DNA of 64,000 bases from Alteribacter aurantiacus DSM 18675 (GCF_000429705.1 NZ_AUCJ01000012.1:4412-68411); one strand, 5' to 3'; positions 51,555 to 60,405 are shown, numbered from the stretch's first letter. Notes: generated by a model not told the origin, from the sequence alone. Numbers and translations: made by a program.

Positions 51555-53525
51555 TTATTTCACTTGAGCACCATTTGGCAAGGATTGGTCAATCGTTGCC
51601 AACTTTAAGTCTTTTCCTTTAGACCCGGCAAGAACCATCCCTTGAGATAGCTCTCCACGAAGCTTAACCGGTTTTAAGTTGGTCACACAAATCACTTTTT
51701 GCCCAACAAGCTCTTCTGGCTTGTAGTGTTTAGCGATTCCTGAGACGACTTGTCGTTTTTCGTAGCCTAAATCGAGCTGAAGTTTGAGCAGTTTGTCGGC
51801 TTTTTTCACCGGTTCTGCATCAATGACCTCCGCGACACGAAGTTCTACCTTTGTGAAGTCGTCAATCGTGATTTCATCGACTTCAGGTACGTTCTTCTCT
51901 TTGTTTTCCGCTTCTTTCTTCTGATCTTCTTCTGTAAGGACTTCCCCGCCCATTGATTTGACGATATAGGCAACTTCATCCTTCACATCAAGACGTGGGA
52001 AGAGAGGCTCGCCTTTTTTCACGACACGGGAACCATTTTTCAGGCGTCCGAATTCATGAATGGACTCCCACTCTGTGTCTTCTTTGGCGACACCGAGTTG
52101 ATCCCAAATCTTTTGTGGTGTTTCAGTCATGAACGGCTGAATCATGATGGAGACGTTTCGAAGAGATTCAGCTAAGTGGTACATCACCGATCCGAGCTGT
52201 TCTTTTGCCGTCTCATCTTTTGCTAAAATCCAAGGCTGTGTCTCATCAATGTATTTATTCGTACGACTTACAAGCTGCCAGATGGCTGTTAATGCAACGG
52301 AAAACTCCATGTCCTCCATGGCCGCTTCCACTTTATCAACCGTCGCCTTCACAAGGTCCACAAGAGACTCATCATATGGCGTGGCATCCTTTACGTAGTT
52401 TGGCACTTCACCGTCAAAGTATTTATTAATCATGGCAACCGTTCTGTTCAAAAGGTTTCCAAGGTCGTTTGCCAAATCATAATTCAAGCGATCCACAAAC
52501 CCTTCCGGAGTAAATACTCCGTCAGAACCAAATGGTACTTCACGAAGAAGATAATAACGAAGGGCATCGAGGCCGTAGCGATCAATTAATGGAACAGGAT
52601 CGACGACATTCCCTTTTGATTTGGACATTTTTCCGTCTTTCATCAATAACCAACCGTGACCGAAGACTTTTTTCGGTAATGGGAGATCAAGGGCCATTAA
52701 CATAATCGGCCAGTAAATCGTGTGGAAACGGACAATCTCTTTTCCTACAAGGTGAACATCCGCCGGCCAGTGCTTTTGATAAAGGGAATCATCGTCACTT
52801 GCATAACCAAGAGACGTAATATAATTCGACAACGCGTCAATCCAGACATAGACAACGTGCTCAGGATTGCTCTTTACTTTAACGCCCCAATCAAATGACG
52901 TACGAGATACTGCGAGATCTTCCAGTCCCGGTTTAATGAAGTTATTGACCATTTCCTTTTTACGGGATTCAGGCTGGATGAATTCAGGGTTGTCTTCATA
53001 ATACTTTAACAGTCGATCCGAGTACTTGCTCATTCTAAAGAAGTAAGACTCTTCACGAACCTTTTCTACCGGTCTGCCACAGTCAGGACAGTTCCCGCCT
53101 TCCGCTTGACGCTCTGTAAAGAACGATTCGCATGGCGTACAGTAAAGGCCTTCGTATTCATCGAGGTAAATATCCCCTTGATCGAGAAGCTGATCAAAAA
53201 TCTTTTGCACAACGTCTTTGTGTCTTGGTTCTGTCGTTCGAATAAAGTCATCATAGGAGATATTGAGCTTGCTCCAAAGGTCCTTAATGTTCTCGGCCGC
53301 CTCATCTACGAAAGCTTGAGGACTTATACCTTGCTCCTTTGCTTTTAGCTCAATTTTTTGCCCATGTTCATCTGTACCCGTTAGATAACGAACATCGTAC
53401 CCTCGTAAACGCTTATAACGAGAAATTGCGTCACCTGCTACTGTCGTATAAGCATGGCCAATATGCAACTTGCCACTTGGGTAATAAATCGGCGTCGTGA
53501 TGTAAAACGTTTTGTTTTCACTCAT
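51555..53525 (-). CDS. metG: Methionyl-tRNA synthetase
   Basis: 656 aa (metS in B. subtilis). HIGH motif at residues 21-24, zinc-binding CTPC and CPDC near 130-150, KMSKS loop GKMSKSKGN near 300, and a C-terminal tRNA-binding domain from about 550 (DFTKVELRVAEVIDAEPV). ATG at 53525. A T-box leader upstream ties expression to uncharged tRNA-Met. Monocistronic. Confidence 0.98.
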   Translation of the reverse strand: MSENKTFYITTPIYYPSGKLHIGHAYTTVAGDAISRYKRLRGYDVRYLTGTDEHGQKIELKAKEQGISPQAFVDEAAENIKDLWSKLNISYDDFIRTTEPRHKDVVQKIFDQLLDQGDIYLDEYEGLYCTPCESFFTERQAEGGNCPDCGRPVEKVREESYFFRMSKYSDRLLKYYEDNPEFIQPESRKKEMVNNFIKPGLEDLAVSRTSFDWGVKVKSNPEHVVYVWIDALSNYITSLGYASDDDSLYQKHWPADVHLVGKEIVRFHTIYWPIMLMALDLPLPKKVFGHGWLLMKDGKMSKSKGNVVDPVPLIDRYGLDALRYYLLREVPFGSDGVFTPEGFVDRLNYDLANDLGNLLNRTVAMINKYFDGEVPNYVKDATPYDESLVDLVKATVDKVEAAMEDMEFSVALTAIWQLVSRTNKYIDETQPWILAKDETAKEQLGSVMYHLAESLRNVSIMIQPFMTETPQKIWDQLGVAKEDTEWESIHEFGRLKNGSRVVKKGEPLFPRLDVKDEVAYIVKSMGGEVLTEEDQKKEAENKEKNVPEVDEITIDDFTKVELRVAEVIDAEPVKKADKLLKLQLDLGYEKRQVVSGIAKHYKPEELVGQKVICVTNLKPVKLRGELSQGMVLAGSKGKDLKLATIDQSLPNGAQVK

Positions 53526-53564
53526 CTTCTATTCCTCCTTCACCTTAAACGGTGTTTTTGCCCA

Positions 53565-53848
53565 TAAAAAAAGCACCCCTCCCATAATTGGGACGAGAGC
53601 AACATACTCACGTGGTACCACCCACATTCCCCTGAAAAAATCCAGGGCTCAGTTCGTTACACATGTAACGATCGTCCATAACGCAGACCTGCGTCGCTCC
53701 CTTATGGCTGTTGCCACTCGAAAGCGGAATCCCTCTCCGGACCATCTTCAAAAGTGCTGTTCATGCCGGTTTTCAGCTCCTCCGGCTCTCTGGTAATGAA
53801 CGCGATCTTTTTACTCATCCGATCATTGGAAATATCATCATTCACTCT
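53565..53848 (-). promoter_or_regulatory. T-box riboswitch (Met) of metG
   Basis: The antiterminator bulge sequence GGGTGGTACCACG lies at about 53611-53623 on the minus strand. A terminator follows, with CCC/GGG-type arms around AATTAT and a run of seven T. A candidate specifier AUG (53762-53764) sits in the stem I region, matching methionine. Stem I contains an AGAGAG stretch. A 60-codon frame through the leader is coincidental. Confidence 0.9.
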
Positions 53849-53854
53849 GTAAAA

Positions 53855-53884
53855 AATATACCGAATCCCACGTGCTAATGTCAA
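53855..53884 (-). promoter_or_regulatory. SigA promoter of the metG T-box leader
   Basis: Minus strand TTGACA (53879-53884), 18-bp spacer, TATATT (53855-53860), placing the start of transcription near 53848. Confidence 0.8.
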
Positions 53885-54387
53885 GGAATACTAGGGTTTA
53901 TCGCAGTAATCAGTATAAACATTTCTCTTTAAAACTAAACCTTCTTGAATGACATAATGAAATCCTAGAACAAAATTCCTTTTTTTATAAAAAAAGGTGT
54001 CAATATCCGACTTTATGGGTATAGAATACTCAGGTGACCATTCACCGCAGTAACGTCCCATAGTCCATAGAATGTGAGGTGGTCAGTTTCTCTCACTATT
54101 ATCATCTACGGAACTGTCGTCATGTTGGGTCAACCGTCATTAATCTTTCCAAATGTCGTTAATTATGGACACAATCAGGAAGCTGTTGTCGAACCGTTTA
54201 CTAGCTTAATAGAGAAGTCTTTTACATTTTCGAAAATGAACGTATCTTTTTCACTTCCAATAATCGGAGGTTTTTAAAAGTTATTCCAATTGAAGCTAGA
54301 ATCCTATTAAATATAGTGGTTTCTACTAGGTATTCACTACGAAAATCTAAAATATTGACAAAAACTTTGGATATAAACGTTTTCACG
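53885..54387. other. Long intergenic region between metG leader and abrB promoter
   Basis: No gene called. A perfect 20-bp palindrome made of CCTTTTTTTA and its complement lies at 53978-53997, and a perfect Spo0A box TGTCGAA at 54187-54193. A 67-codon plus-strand frame at 54074-54277 starts at GTG without a binding site and is not accepted. Confidence 0.5.
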
Positions 54388-54438
54388 TTGACTTCTTTTG
54401 GAAGACTTGGTATTCTAAGTTTGAAAGATTTTGTCGAA
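54388..54438 (+). promoter_or_regulatory. abrB promoter with downstream Spo0A box
   Basis: TTGACT (54388-54393), 17-bp spacer, TATTCT (54411-54416). A perfect 0A box TGTCGAA at 54432-54438 lies just after the expected start site, the arrangement used for Spo0A~P repression of abrB. Confidence 0.8.
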
Positions 54439-54496
54439 GTTTGACTGCTCTTTAGTTTAAAAATACGAATTTTTCTTTATGGGAGGAGAATGATTC

Positions 54497-54784
54497 ATGA
54501 AATCAACAGGTATTGTAAGAAAAGTCGACGAACTAGGACGCGTGGTTATTCCAATCGAATTACGCCGTACGTTAGACATTGCAGAAAAAGACGCACTTGA
54601 AATTTACGTAGATGACGATCGCATCATCTTGAAGAAGTACAAGCCTAACATGACTTGTCAGCTTACAGGAGAGGTATCTGATGATAACCTATCCCTTGCA
54701 GGCGGTAAGATCATCTTAAGCCCACAAGGTGCTCAAGAGATCGTAAACGATCTTCAAAGCTACCTAGAAAAGCAAAGCAAGTAA
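54497..54784 (+). CDS. abrB: Transition-state regulator AbrB
   Basis: 95 aa. N-terminal swapped-hairpin DNA-binding domain (MKSTGIVRKVDELGRVVIPI, then ELRRTLDI), residues 1-50, then a tetramerisation domain. Represses post-exponential genes such as spoVG (in this window). ATG at 54497 has GGGAGGAG. It is divergent from metG and convergent with rsmI, with a shared terminator. It is a paralogue of the SpoVT N-terminus at 24898-25437. Confidence 0.98.
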   Translation: MKSTGIVRKVDELGRVVIPIELRRTLDIAEKDALEIYVDDDRIILKKYKPNMTCQLTGEVSDDNLSLAGGKIILSPQGAQEIVNDLQSYLEKQSK

Positions 54785-54801
54785 TGGTTTAACCATTATT
54801 A

Positions 54802-54830
54802 AAGCCTGAAACCAACGTGGTTTCAGGCTT
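54802..54830. terminator. Bidirectional terminator between abrB and rsmI
   Basis: AAGCCTGAAACC pairs with GGTTTCAGGCTT around a 5-nt loop. T runs follow on the plus strand (CTTTTTTT) and a weaker one on the minus strand. Confidence 0.85.
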
Positions 54831-54836
54831 CTTTTT

Positions 54837-55718
54837 TTATGAACCGTCAACGTGGTAAAGCTTGTACACTTCACGCTTGTTCATGTCTCGATCTTTTGCT
54901 ACTTGCTTAATGGCGTCTTTTGATGAATTGCCTTTTTCTATATAAGCATCGACATGTTCACTAATACCTAACTCTGTCCACCACGTATCATCTGTCACAT
55001 CGCTACTGCCTTCAGGTGCTCCTTCAACATAGAGTACACATTCCCCTTTAAGAGGATTTTCCTCACAGTAATCATGGATTTCTTCTAGCGTTCCACGGAC
55101 AAATTCTTCATATTTTTTCGTAAGCTCTCGGCACAATACTCCTTTACGGTTTCCAAGAGTCTCGATCATCTCTTTCAATGTCGCTGTCACGCGGTGAGGA
55201 GATTCATAAAACATAAGCGTAGATTCATGATTTTTCCAAAAATCCAACGTTTCCCGCTTTACTTTCTTCTTCCTGTTCAAGAATCCGACAAAAGTGAACG
55301 AATCTGTCGACAAACCCGAAGCAATTAGTCCTGTTAATGCTGCATTCGCTCCAGGGAGGGGCACTACGGTAATCCTTTCAACGATACACCTCGCTACCAG
55401 CTCTTGACCGGGATCGGAAATGGCAGGCATCCCTGCATCACTCACAAGAGCCACGTTACTGCCTTCCGCGAGTTTTTCAATTAGCATCTCTTCTCGTTCT
55501 GATTTGTTATGTTCATGATAGCTCACAAGCTTGGTTTCAATATCAAACACATGGCAGAGCCGCTTCGTATTGCGCGTGTCCTCCGCTGCAATCAAATCTG
55601 CTTCTTGTAATGTCGAAACCGCTCGATACGTCATATCATCCAAATTGCCAATGGGCGTTGGAACAAGATACAACGTCCCTTTTTCACTGTCCCCTTTAAA
55701 GCTCTTTTGAACAAACAT
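54837..55718 (-). CDS. rsmI: 16S rRNA 2'-O-ribose C1402 methyltransferase
   Basis: 293 aa from ATG at 55718 (AAGGTG at 6 nt); the GTG at 55727 lies on the site. SAM-dependent tetrapyrrole-methylase fold: LYLVPTPIGNLDDMTYRAV, AAEDTRNT, VSDAGMPAISDPG and the PLPGANAALTGLIASGL signature. The C-terminal KEVYKLYH-like region is typical. The start overlaps the end of yazA by 23 nt; the overlapping set yabB-yazA-rsmI is conserved. Confidence 0.96.
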   Translation of the reverse strand: MFVQKSFKGDSEKGTLYLVPTPIGNLDDMTYRAVSTLQEADLIAAEDTRNTKRLCHVFDIETKLVSYHEHNKSEREEMLIEKLAEGSNVALVSDAGMPAISDPGQELVARCIVERITVVPLPGANAALTGLIASGLSTDSFTFVGFLNRKKKVKRETLDFWKNHESTLMFYESPHRVTATLKEMIETLGNRKGVLCRELTKKYEEFVRGTLEEIHDYCEENPLKGECVLYVEGAPEGSSDVTDDTWWTELGISEHVDAYIEKGNSSKDAIKQVAKDRDMNKREVYKLYHVDGS

Positions 55719-55986
55719 CTTGCACACCTTCTTTATTCTTTAAGATTAAAGCTTCTTTTTCACTTCTCTTTAATTGTTTAATGCGATATTCTCCTTGAAG
55801 AGCTTCACGCTTGGAAGAAAAAGCTTCTTCATACACGACTTTCAGTGGGGCACGCCCTCTGGTGTATTTTGCCCCAAGCCCTCTCTCGTGAGTTTTTAAG
55901 CGCTTTTCCACGTCTGTTGTATAACCCGTATAGTACGTCCCATCGTTACATTCCAGTATGTACACATAATGGTTACCATGATTCAT
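55696..55986 (-). CDS. yazA: GIY-YIG domain protein YazA
   Basis: 96 aa. GIY-YIG nuclease fold: YVYILECNDGTYYTGYTTDV at the start and the catalytic-type Arg and Glu in KRLKTHERGLGAKYT and EYRIKQLKRSEK. UPF0213 family; the biological role is unknown. ATG at 55986 overlaps the end of yabB, and its end overlaps rsmI, so it is translationally coupled on both sides. Confidence 0.94.
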   Translation of the reverse strand: MNHGNHYVYILECNDGTYYTGYTTDVEKRLKTHERGLGAKYTRGRAPLKVVYEEAFSSKREALQGEYRIKQLKRSEKEALILKNKEGVQDVCSKEL

Positions 55987-56716
55987 AATGGTCCTTAAAC
56001 TCCTTTAAGTACTGCCCGTCTTCTCCATACACTTCAATTGGGAAGAGGGTTTTCAGTCCTGGACTTCCGCTCTTCATGCTCTCAATCAACACCATGTTTG
56101 CCTCTTTCCCTCTTTTTCCATGAACATATTGAACACGTTTAGGCTCCATGTCGTACGAACGAAGAGCGATCATAATATCAGCCAACCGCTCAGGACGATG
56201 GACGAGAGAGAATTTCCCTCGGTACTTTACAAGCTTTGAGGCAATACGAACCACATCGTCAATCGTACACGTCACCTCATGGCGCGCCAAGGATATGGTT
56301 TGGTTTTCATTTCTATCTCGGTCATTTACAGTCATCGGAAAATACGGAGGATTACACGTCACCACATCGTATCTTCCCCATGTGACTTCATCTTCAAGCT
56401 CTGTAATGTCTTTATGAATGATCCGAATTTGATCATCAAGATGATTGTTACTGATGTTCCTTTTCGCCAAGTCGACTAAAGGTTCTTGAATTTCCACCGC
56501 ATCAATCGGTGCATCCGTCCGTTTGGTGAGCATCATTGGAATCGCACCGTTCCCTGCGCCCAGATCAATCATTTTCCCGCCTCGTTTAGGAAGGCTCGTA
56601 AATTTAGACAAAAGGACAGCGTCGGTTGAAAATACGAAGACGTCCTTTCTTTGGATAATGCCTAGGTCCGTACCCGGCAAAAAGTCTACTCGTTCATCTT
56701 TGTGTCTTTTATCCAT
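55973..56716 (-). CDS. yabB: tRNA adenine-N6 methyltransferase family protein YabB (TrmN6-like)
   Basis: 247 aa class I SAM methyltransferase: MIDLGAGNGAIPMML (SAM motif I) and catalytic TCNPPYFP, typical of N6-adenine modification. TrmN6-type enzymes modify A37 of tRNA-Val; the exact substrate here is inferred. ATG at 56716. The yabA terminator lies upstream, so this gene begins a new yabB-yazA-rsmI unit. Confidence 0.94.
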   Translation of the reverse strand: MDKRHKDERVDFLPGTDLGIIQRKDVFVFSTDAVLLSKFTSLPKRGGKMIDLGAGNGAIPMMLTKRTDAPIDAVEIQEPLVDLAKRNISNNHLDDQIRIIHKDITELEDEVTWGRYDVVTCNPPYFPMTVNDRDRNENQTISLARHEVTCTIDDVVRIASKLVKYRGKFSLVHRPERLADIMIALRSYDMEPKRVQYVHGKRGKEANMVLIESMKSGSPGLKTLFPIEVYGEDGQYLKEFKDHYESW

Positions 56717-56753
56717 ATTCCTTGAACTCCCTTATTGCTCTAATGGAAAAAAA

Positions 56754-56779
56754 GTCTTTCCGACACGGGACGGAAAGAC
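56754..56779 (-). terminator. Intrinsic terminator of yabA
   Basis: GTCTTTCCG pairs with CGGAAAGAC around eight nt; minus strand continues TTTTTTTCC. Confidence 0.9.
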
Positions 56780-56789
56780 TCGAATGTGA

Positions 56790-57161
56790 TTATTTTTTAT
56801 TGAGAAACGAGAGGCAAAATAAACAATCCCCTTCTTTTCGGATGCTTCCGTAATGCAGGTTGCAAATGTGAAAGCCTTCCTGATAAAGACGGGCGAGGTT
56901 GTCGTACCCTTCACCAAACTCTGTTTGTTTTGCTTCTTTTCGACTAGGCTGTGATGCTTTTTGCTCGGGTTTTCTCCTCTTCCCCTTCGCCTGAGTGCTG
57001 TCATCGAGGCGTGTTCGTAAATGCTCATTTTCAATGGAAAGATGATGATTCTCTTCGAGCAAAAGAGCGAGCTGCTCCTTTAACTCCCCAAGCTCATGGT
57101 GCAGACCGCCTATGCGTTCTTCCATATGGCTCACTCGTGCAAAAATCTCTTTTTTATTCAC
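56790..57161 (-). CDS. yabA: DNA replication initiation control protein YabA
   Basis: 123 aa from GTG at 57161 (GAGGTG at 8 nt); a GTG three codons earlier falls on the binding site. An N-terminal leucine-zipper coiled coil (about residues 5-60) tetramerises, a charged linker follows, and the C-terminal zinc domain (GYDNLARLYQEGFHICNLHY, then GDCLFCLSF) binds DnaA and DnaN. Limits re-initiation. It stands 16 nt after ricT, the conserved holB-ricT-yabA order. Confidence 0.96.
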   Translation of the reverse strand: MNKKEIFARVSHMEERIGGLHHELGELKEQLALLLEENHHLSIENEHLRTRLDDSTQAKGKRRKPEQKASQPSRKEAKQTEFGEGYDNLARLYQEGFHICNLHYGSIRKEGDCLFCLSFLNKK

Positions 57162-57176
57162 GATTCCCACACCTCA

Positions 57177-58004
57177 TTAATTCGTGGTTTCGTTGGCGAT
57201 AGCTCCTTCTTTCATGAGTTCATCCAATGTATATTCGACGACACGCTGCGCTTCGAACAATTCCACTTGTACCAAACGCTCAAGCATGTTGAGACCAACC
57301 ACTTTTCCTTTTCCATAGCTTGTTTTAATGTGCTCATTAATATCCGGCAAATCTTTTTTTGCGCTCTCATACATGTCGTTTTCATATTTCAAACAACACA
57401 TCAAGCGTCCGCAAAGACCGGAGATTTTCGTCGGGTTAAGAGAAAGGTTTTGATCCTTTGCCATTTTTATCGACACAGGCTCAAAGTCTCCTAAAAACGT
57501 TGAGCAACAAAGCATTCGACCACAAGGTCCAATTCCACCAAGCATTTTCGCTTCATCTCTTACACCGATTTGGCGAAGCTCGATTCTCGTTCGGAAAATG
57601 GAAGCCAAGTCTTTGACCAACTCTCTAAAGTCAATTCTTCCATCGGCCGTAAAGTAGAATAAAATCTTGTTTCGATCAAATGTATATTCAACGTCCACAA
57701 GTTTCATTTCCAGCTTGTGATCGTCAATTTTCTTAAAGCAAACATCAAAGGCTTTTTTCGCTTCTTCACGATTTTCCTGTACGACAAGCTTGTCTTTTTC
57801 AGTCGCTAGTCTGAGGACATTTTTTAGTGGGAGTACGACATCGTTTTCATCAACCTCTTTAGGGCCAATGACCACTTTTCCGAATTCCACACCTCGCGCC
57901 GTCTCAACAATCACGTAATCGTCTGTCTCTATATCTATTGTACCTGGAGAAAAATAATAAATTTTCCCCGCTTTTTTAAATCGGACACCTACTACTTGAT
58001 GCAC
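57177..58004 (-). CDS. ricT: PSP1-domain protein RicT (YaaT)
   Basis: 275 aa. GVRFKKAGKIYYFSPG at the start and Cys-rich segments GPCGRMLCC and GLCGRLMCC in the PSP1 domain, which in B. subtilis carry Fe-S clusters. RicT with RicA and RicF promotes RNA processing by RNase Y, biofilm formation and sporulation. GTG at 58004 has AGGAGGGA at 6 nt. It abuts holB (1 nt gap). Confidence 0.96.
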   Translation of the reverse strand: MHQVVGVRFKKAGKIYYFSPGTIDIETDDYVIVETARGVEFGKVVIGPKEVDENDVVLPLKNVLRLATEKDKLVVQENREEAKKAFDVCFKKIDDHKLEMKLVDVEYTFDRNKILFYFTADGRIDFRELVKDLASIFRTRIELRQIGVRDEAKMLGGIGPCGRMLCCSTFLGDFEPVSIKMAKDQNLSLNPTKISGLCGRLMCCLKYENDMYESAKKDLPDINEHIKTSYGKGKVVGLNMLERLVQVELFEAQRVVEYTLDELMKEGAIANETTN

Positions 58005-58005
58005 G

Positions 58006-58992
58006 TTATCCCTCCTGTAACCGAAGGAGCAATTGCTCCATAACTAACTGAGGACTGGTATTTGCATCGAGACGTCTCTTCGCTTCAAGAATCGCAGTGA
58101 GGTTATTTCCTAGCTTCATTTGTGAAGCCATCAATGCCTCATCTTTGAGCCGTTCTTCCTGATCAAAAAAGACAAGTTCATTTTGCTGATCAAGTTGCAT
58201 GCGAATCACATCTCTATACCAAATCATCAAAAGGTCGAGACCGGTTTGCATCTCGCTTTTTTCTTTAAAAAAGCCCAGCCAGCCATCCTGAAGCATCAAG
58301 TAAGCGTACCTTGGACGCTTAGATACTTCATCTGTTAATTGTATCACTTTGGTTCTTGCCTGTGCAATCCAATTCTCCTCACAAAGGTCCTTCGCTTCCT
58401 CTAAATCAGAGGTTAATTGGGCCACTGTTTGTGCCTGTGCTTCTGGGATGTCTTCTTTCACAAGTTGTTTGACGAGCTTGTCCGGTTTTAAAGGAGCAAA
58501 AGAGAGTACTTGAGAACGGGAGACGATGGTTTTTAAAATCCGGTGGTACTGTGTCGTCATTAACACAGCCAGCGCTTCACCGTCTGGCTCCTCAAGAAAC
58601 TTTAAAATGCTGTTTGCAGCGTTAGGTGTCATTTTTTCCGCATCTTCTACAAGATAGACCTTCTTTTTGGACTCTACACCCCGAAAGCTGAATTCTTTTT
58701 TCAAATGACGAATTTGATCGACCTTAATTGTCTGTCCGTCCGTTCTGATCCAATGCACGTCAGGGTGATTGCCTGAATGGACCCGTCTACAGTCCCCACA
58801 CTCGCCACAAGGCTCTCCCTCGACTGAATGAGCGCAAAAGAACGAACATGCCAGCTGCTGTGCTACCTGCCGCTTCCCCGTTCCTCTTCCCCCTTCAAAC
58901 AAGTACGCGTGAGCAAGACGGTTCTTCTTTAAACTATTTGTGAGCATTTTTACAACCGTTGGCTGTGAGTGTGATAATTGTTCCCAAGTCAT
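58006..58992 (-). CDS. holB: DNA polymerase III delta' subunit
   Basis: 328 aa AAA+ clamp-loader subunit: Walker-A-like GGRGTGKR, zinc module CGECGDC (with an upstream Cys), VEDAEKM (degenerate Walker B) and SRSQVLSF sensor region. Acts with DnaX and HolA to load DnaN. ATG at 58992 lies 12 nt after darA; yaaR, which lies between them in B. subtilis, is missing. Confidence 0.96.
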   Translation of the reverse strand: MTWEQLSHSQPTVVKMLTNSLKKNRLAHAYLFEGGRGTGKRQVAQQLACSFFCAHSVEGEPCGECGDCRRVHSGNHPDVHWIRTDGQTIKVDQIRHLKKEFSFRGVESKKKVYLVEDAEKMTPNAANSILKFLEEPDGEALAVLMTTQYHRILKTIVSRSQVLSFAPLKPDKLVKQLVKEDIPEAQAQTVAQLTSDLEEAKDLCEENWIAQARTKVIQLTDEVSKRPRYAYLMLQDGWLGFFKEKSEMQTGLDLLMIWYRDVIRMQLDQQNELVFFDQEERLKDEALMASQMKLGNNLTAILEAKRRLDANTSPQLVMEQLLLRLQEG

Positions 58993-59004
58993 GAGAGGCC
59001 TCCA

Positions 59005-59334
59005 CTAAAACTTTTCAAACTGGTCAACCGGAAGAACAAATACCGTAGCTCCTCCTACTTGCACCTCCACCGGATATGGCACGTAAGAGTCTGCGTTGCC
59101 GCCCATCGGTGAAATAGGTGCTACAAGCTGTTCTCTTGATTTGCAGTTATCTTTAATGATCGTTAATACGTCATCCACATTTTCATCTTCGGTACCAATC
59201 ATAAAGGTGGTGTTTCCCGCCTTCAAAAATCCGCCTGTGCTCGCCAGTTTCGTTGCCTGATAATTATGATCAACAAGCGCGTCGGAAAGGCGGTTGCTGT
59301 CTTTATCTTGTACTACAGCTACAATTAACTTCAT
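59005..59334 (-). CDS. darA: Cyclic-di-AMP receptor, PII-like (DarA/YaaQ)
   Basis: 109 aa from ATG at 59334, GGAGGA about 8-9 nt upstream. A frame extending to 59532 has no family match beyond this point. N-terminal MKLIVAVVQDKDSNRLSDAL and the STGGFLKAGNTTFMIG loop are characteristic of PII-like DarA, which binds c-di-AMP; its output is unclear. It sits between tmk and holB. Confidence 0.96.
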   Translation of the reverse strand: MKLIVAVVQDKDSNRLSDALVDHNYQATKLASTGGFLKAGNTTFMIGTEDENVDDVLTIIKDNCKSREQLVAPISPMGGNADSYVPYPVEVQVGGATVFVLPVDQFEKF

Positions 59335-59751
59335 CGTAAACGTCCTCCTTGTTGTGTACCGTGCAGGCATGGAGCCTACGTTCTTTTCTATATTATAACA
59401 GCTTGCACATGAATCTGTGCCAGACCTATTTGTCTTTTTGTTACTTAATTTTAAAATGAGTTTACTATTGTGCCAGTGTTTATGGCTTTGCTCCCTATCC
59501 GAGGCGATGCCGGCGAGAGTCAGTAGAATCACCTTGCTTCTGCCTCTGCAGTAACGGCTTCGTCGTGTTCTGTGTCGAAGCTACGCATAACAAAAGGACA
59601 AGGTACTTCACATAATTGTAAGTTTAGTGAGTAAGAGACATACTCATAATTTTTAATGAGTACACCACTACCTAAATTGATAAAGCTTTCCTTGAACAAG
59701 GTCGTAGATTACCCCTAGTCATCTTCATTTTTTATATTTTTGACGATCACC
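59335..59751. repeat. 417-bp gap between tmk and darA with degenerate GC-rich repeat
   Basis: About 59465-59640 carries decayed pieces of the repeat best seen at 48590-48790 (gctccctatccgaggcg, gatgccggcgag, CTACGCATAACAAAAG). No gene is accepted here. Confidence 0.55.
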
Positions 59752-60387
59752 TTACTTCTTGTTTTCTAAAAAAGCTGCAATCGTCTCCCACGTCTGTTGA
59801 ACAACTTGCTCAAGATCCCCTTCGGCATCAATGGTCTGGATTCGCTCCGGTTCTCTTTTTGCCAAAGATTGATAAGCCTCTCTTACTCGATAGTGAAAGT
59901 CGAGCTTTTCTTGATCGAGGCGGTTGTTCTCTCGTCCATTATTGCCGGAAATTCGGGCCAACCCTACCTTTGGATCCAAATCGAACAACAGTGTGAGGGA
60001 CGGCATAAGCCCTGCAGTGGCAAAAAGGTTCATTTGAAGAACTTCATCTACTCCAATACCTCTGGCAACCCCTTGATAAACAAGACTACTATCAACAAAC
60101 CGATCACATAATACAAGCGTTCCTTTCTCAAGTTCAGGTAAGACCGTTTCCACAAGGTGCTGTCGCCGTGCAGCGGCATACAAAAGAGCTTCGGTTCGCT
60201 TGTCCATCTCCGTATGCTCTGGGTCAAGAATAATCTCTCGTACCTTCTCAGCAATAACGCCACCACCTGGCTCTCGTGTACGAATCACGTCATATCCTAC
60301 TTGCTCTAATTTTTCTTTTATGGTTTGAAGGACGGTGGTTTTACCTGCTCCTTCTCCCCCTTCAAATGTAATAAACGTTCCTTTCAC
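59752..60387 (-). CDS. tmk: Thymidylate kinase
   Basis: 211 aa P-loop kinase: FEGGEGAGKTT near residues 8-18, DR motif in LCDRFVDSSLVYQG, and a lid region rich in Arg. Phosphorylates dTMP. GTG at 60387 has GAGGAG about 9 nt upstream. It lies 18 nt after yaaO, in the conserved order. Confidence 0.97.
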   Translation of the reverse strand: MKGTFITFEGGEGAGKTTVLQTIKEKLEQVGYDVIRTREPGGGVIAEKVREIILDPEHTEMDKRTEALLYAAARRQHLVETVLPELEKGTLVLCDRFVDSSLVYQGVARGIGVDEVLQMNLFATAGLMPSLTLLFDLDPKVGLARISGNNGRENNRLDQEKLDFHYRVREAYQSLAKREPERIQTIDAEGDLEQVVQQTWETIAAFLENKK

Positions 60388-60405
60388 AGTTCAAAACTCC
60401 TCTTT

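Noticed and set aside
51312..51608. 98-codon plus-strand ORF with Cys-Leu-Asn-Ala-Pro-Pro repeats
   Set aside because: It is a frame through the 21-bp array C, with no ribosome binding site, and it runs into the metG terminator and 3' end.
53702..53884. 60-codon minus-strand ORF in the metG leader
   Set aside because: Lies entirely within the promoter and T-box RNA; the frame is fortuitous.
54074..54277. 67-codon plus-strand ORF upstream of abrB
   Set aside because: GTG start with no binding site, unremarkable composition, and it spans a Spo0A box.
59335..59532. N-terminal extension of DarA
   Set aside because: The frame is open, but the family starts at MKLIVAVVQDKDSN with a good binding site; the extension falls in a repeat relic.
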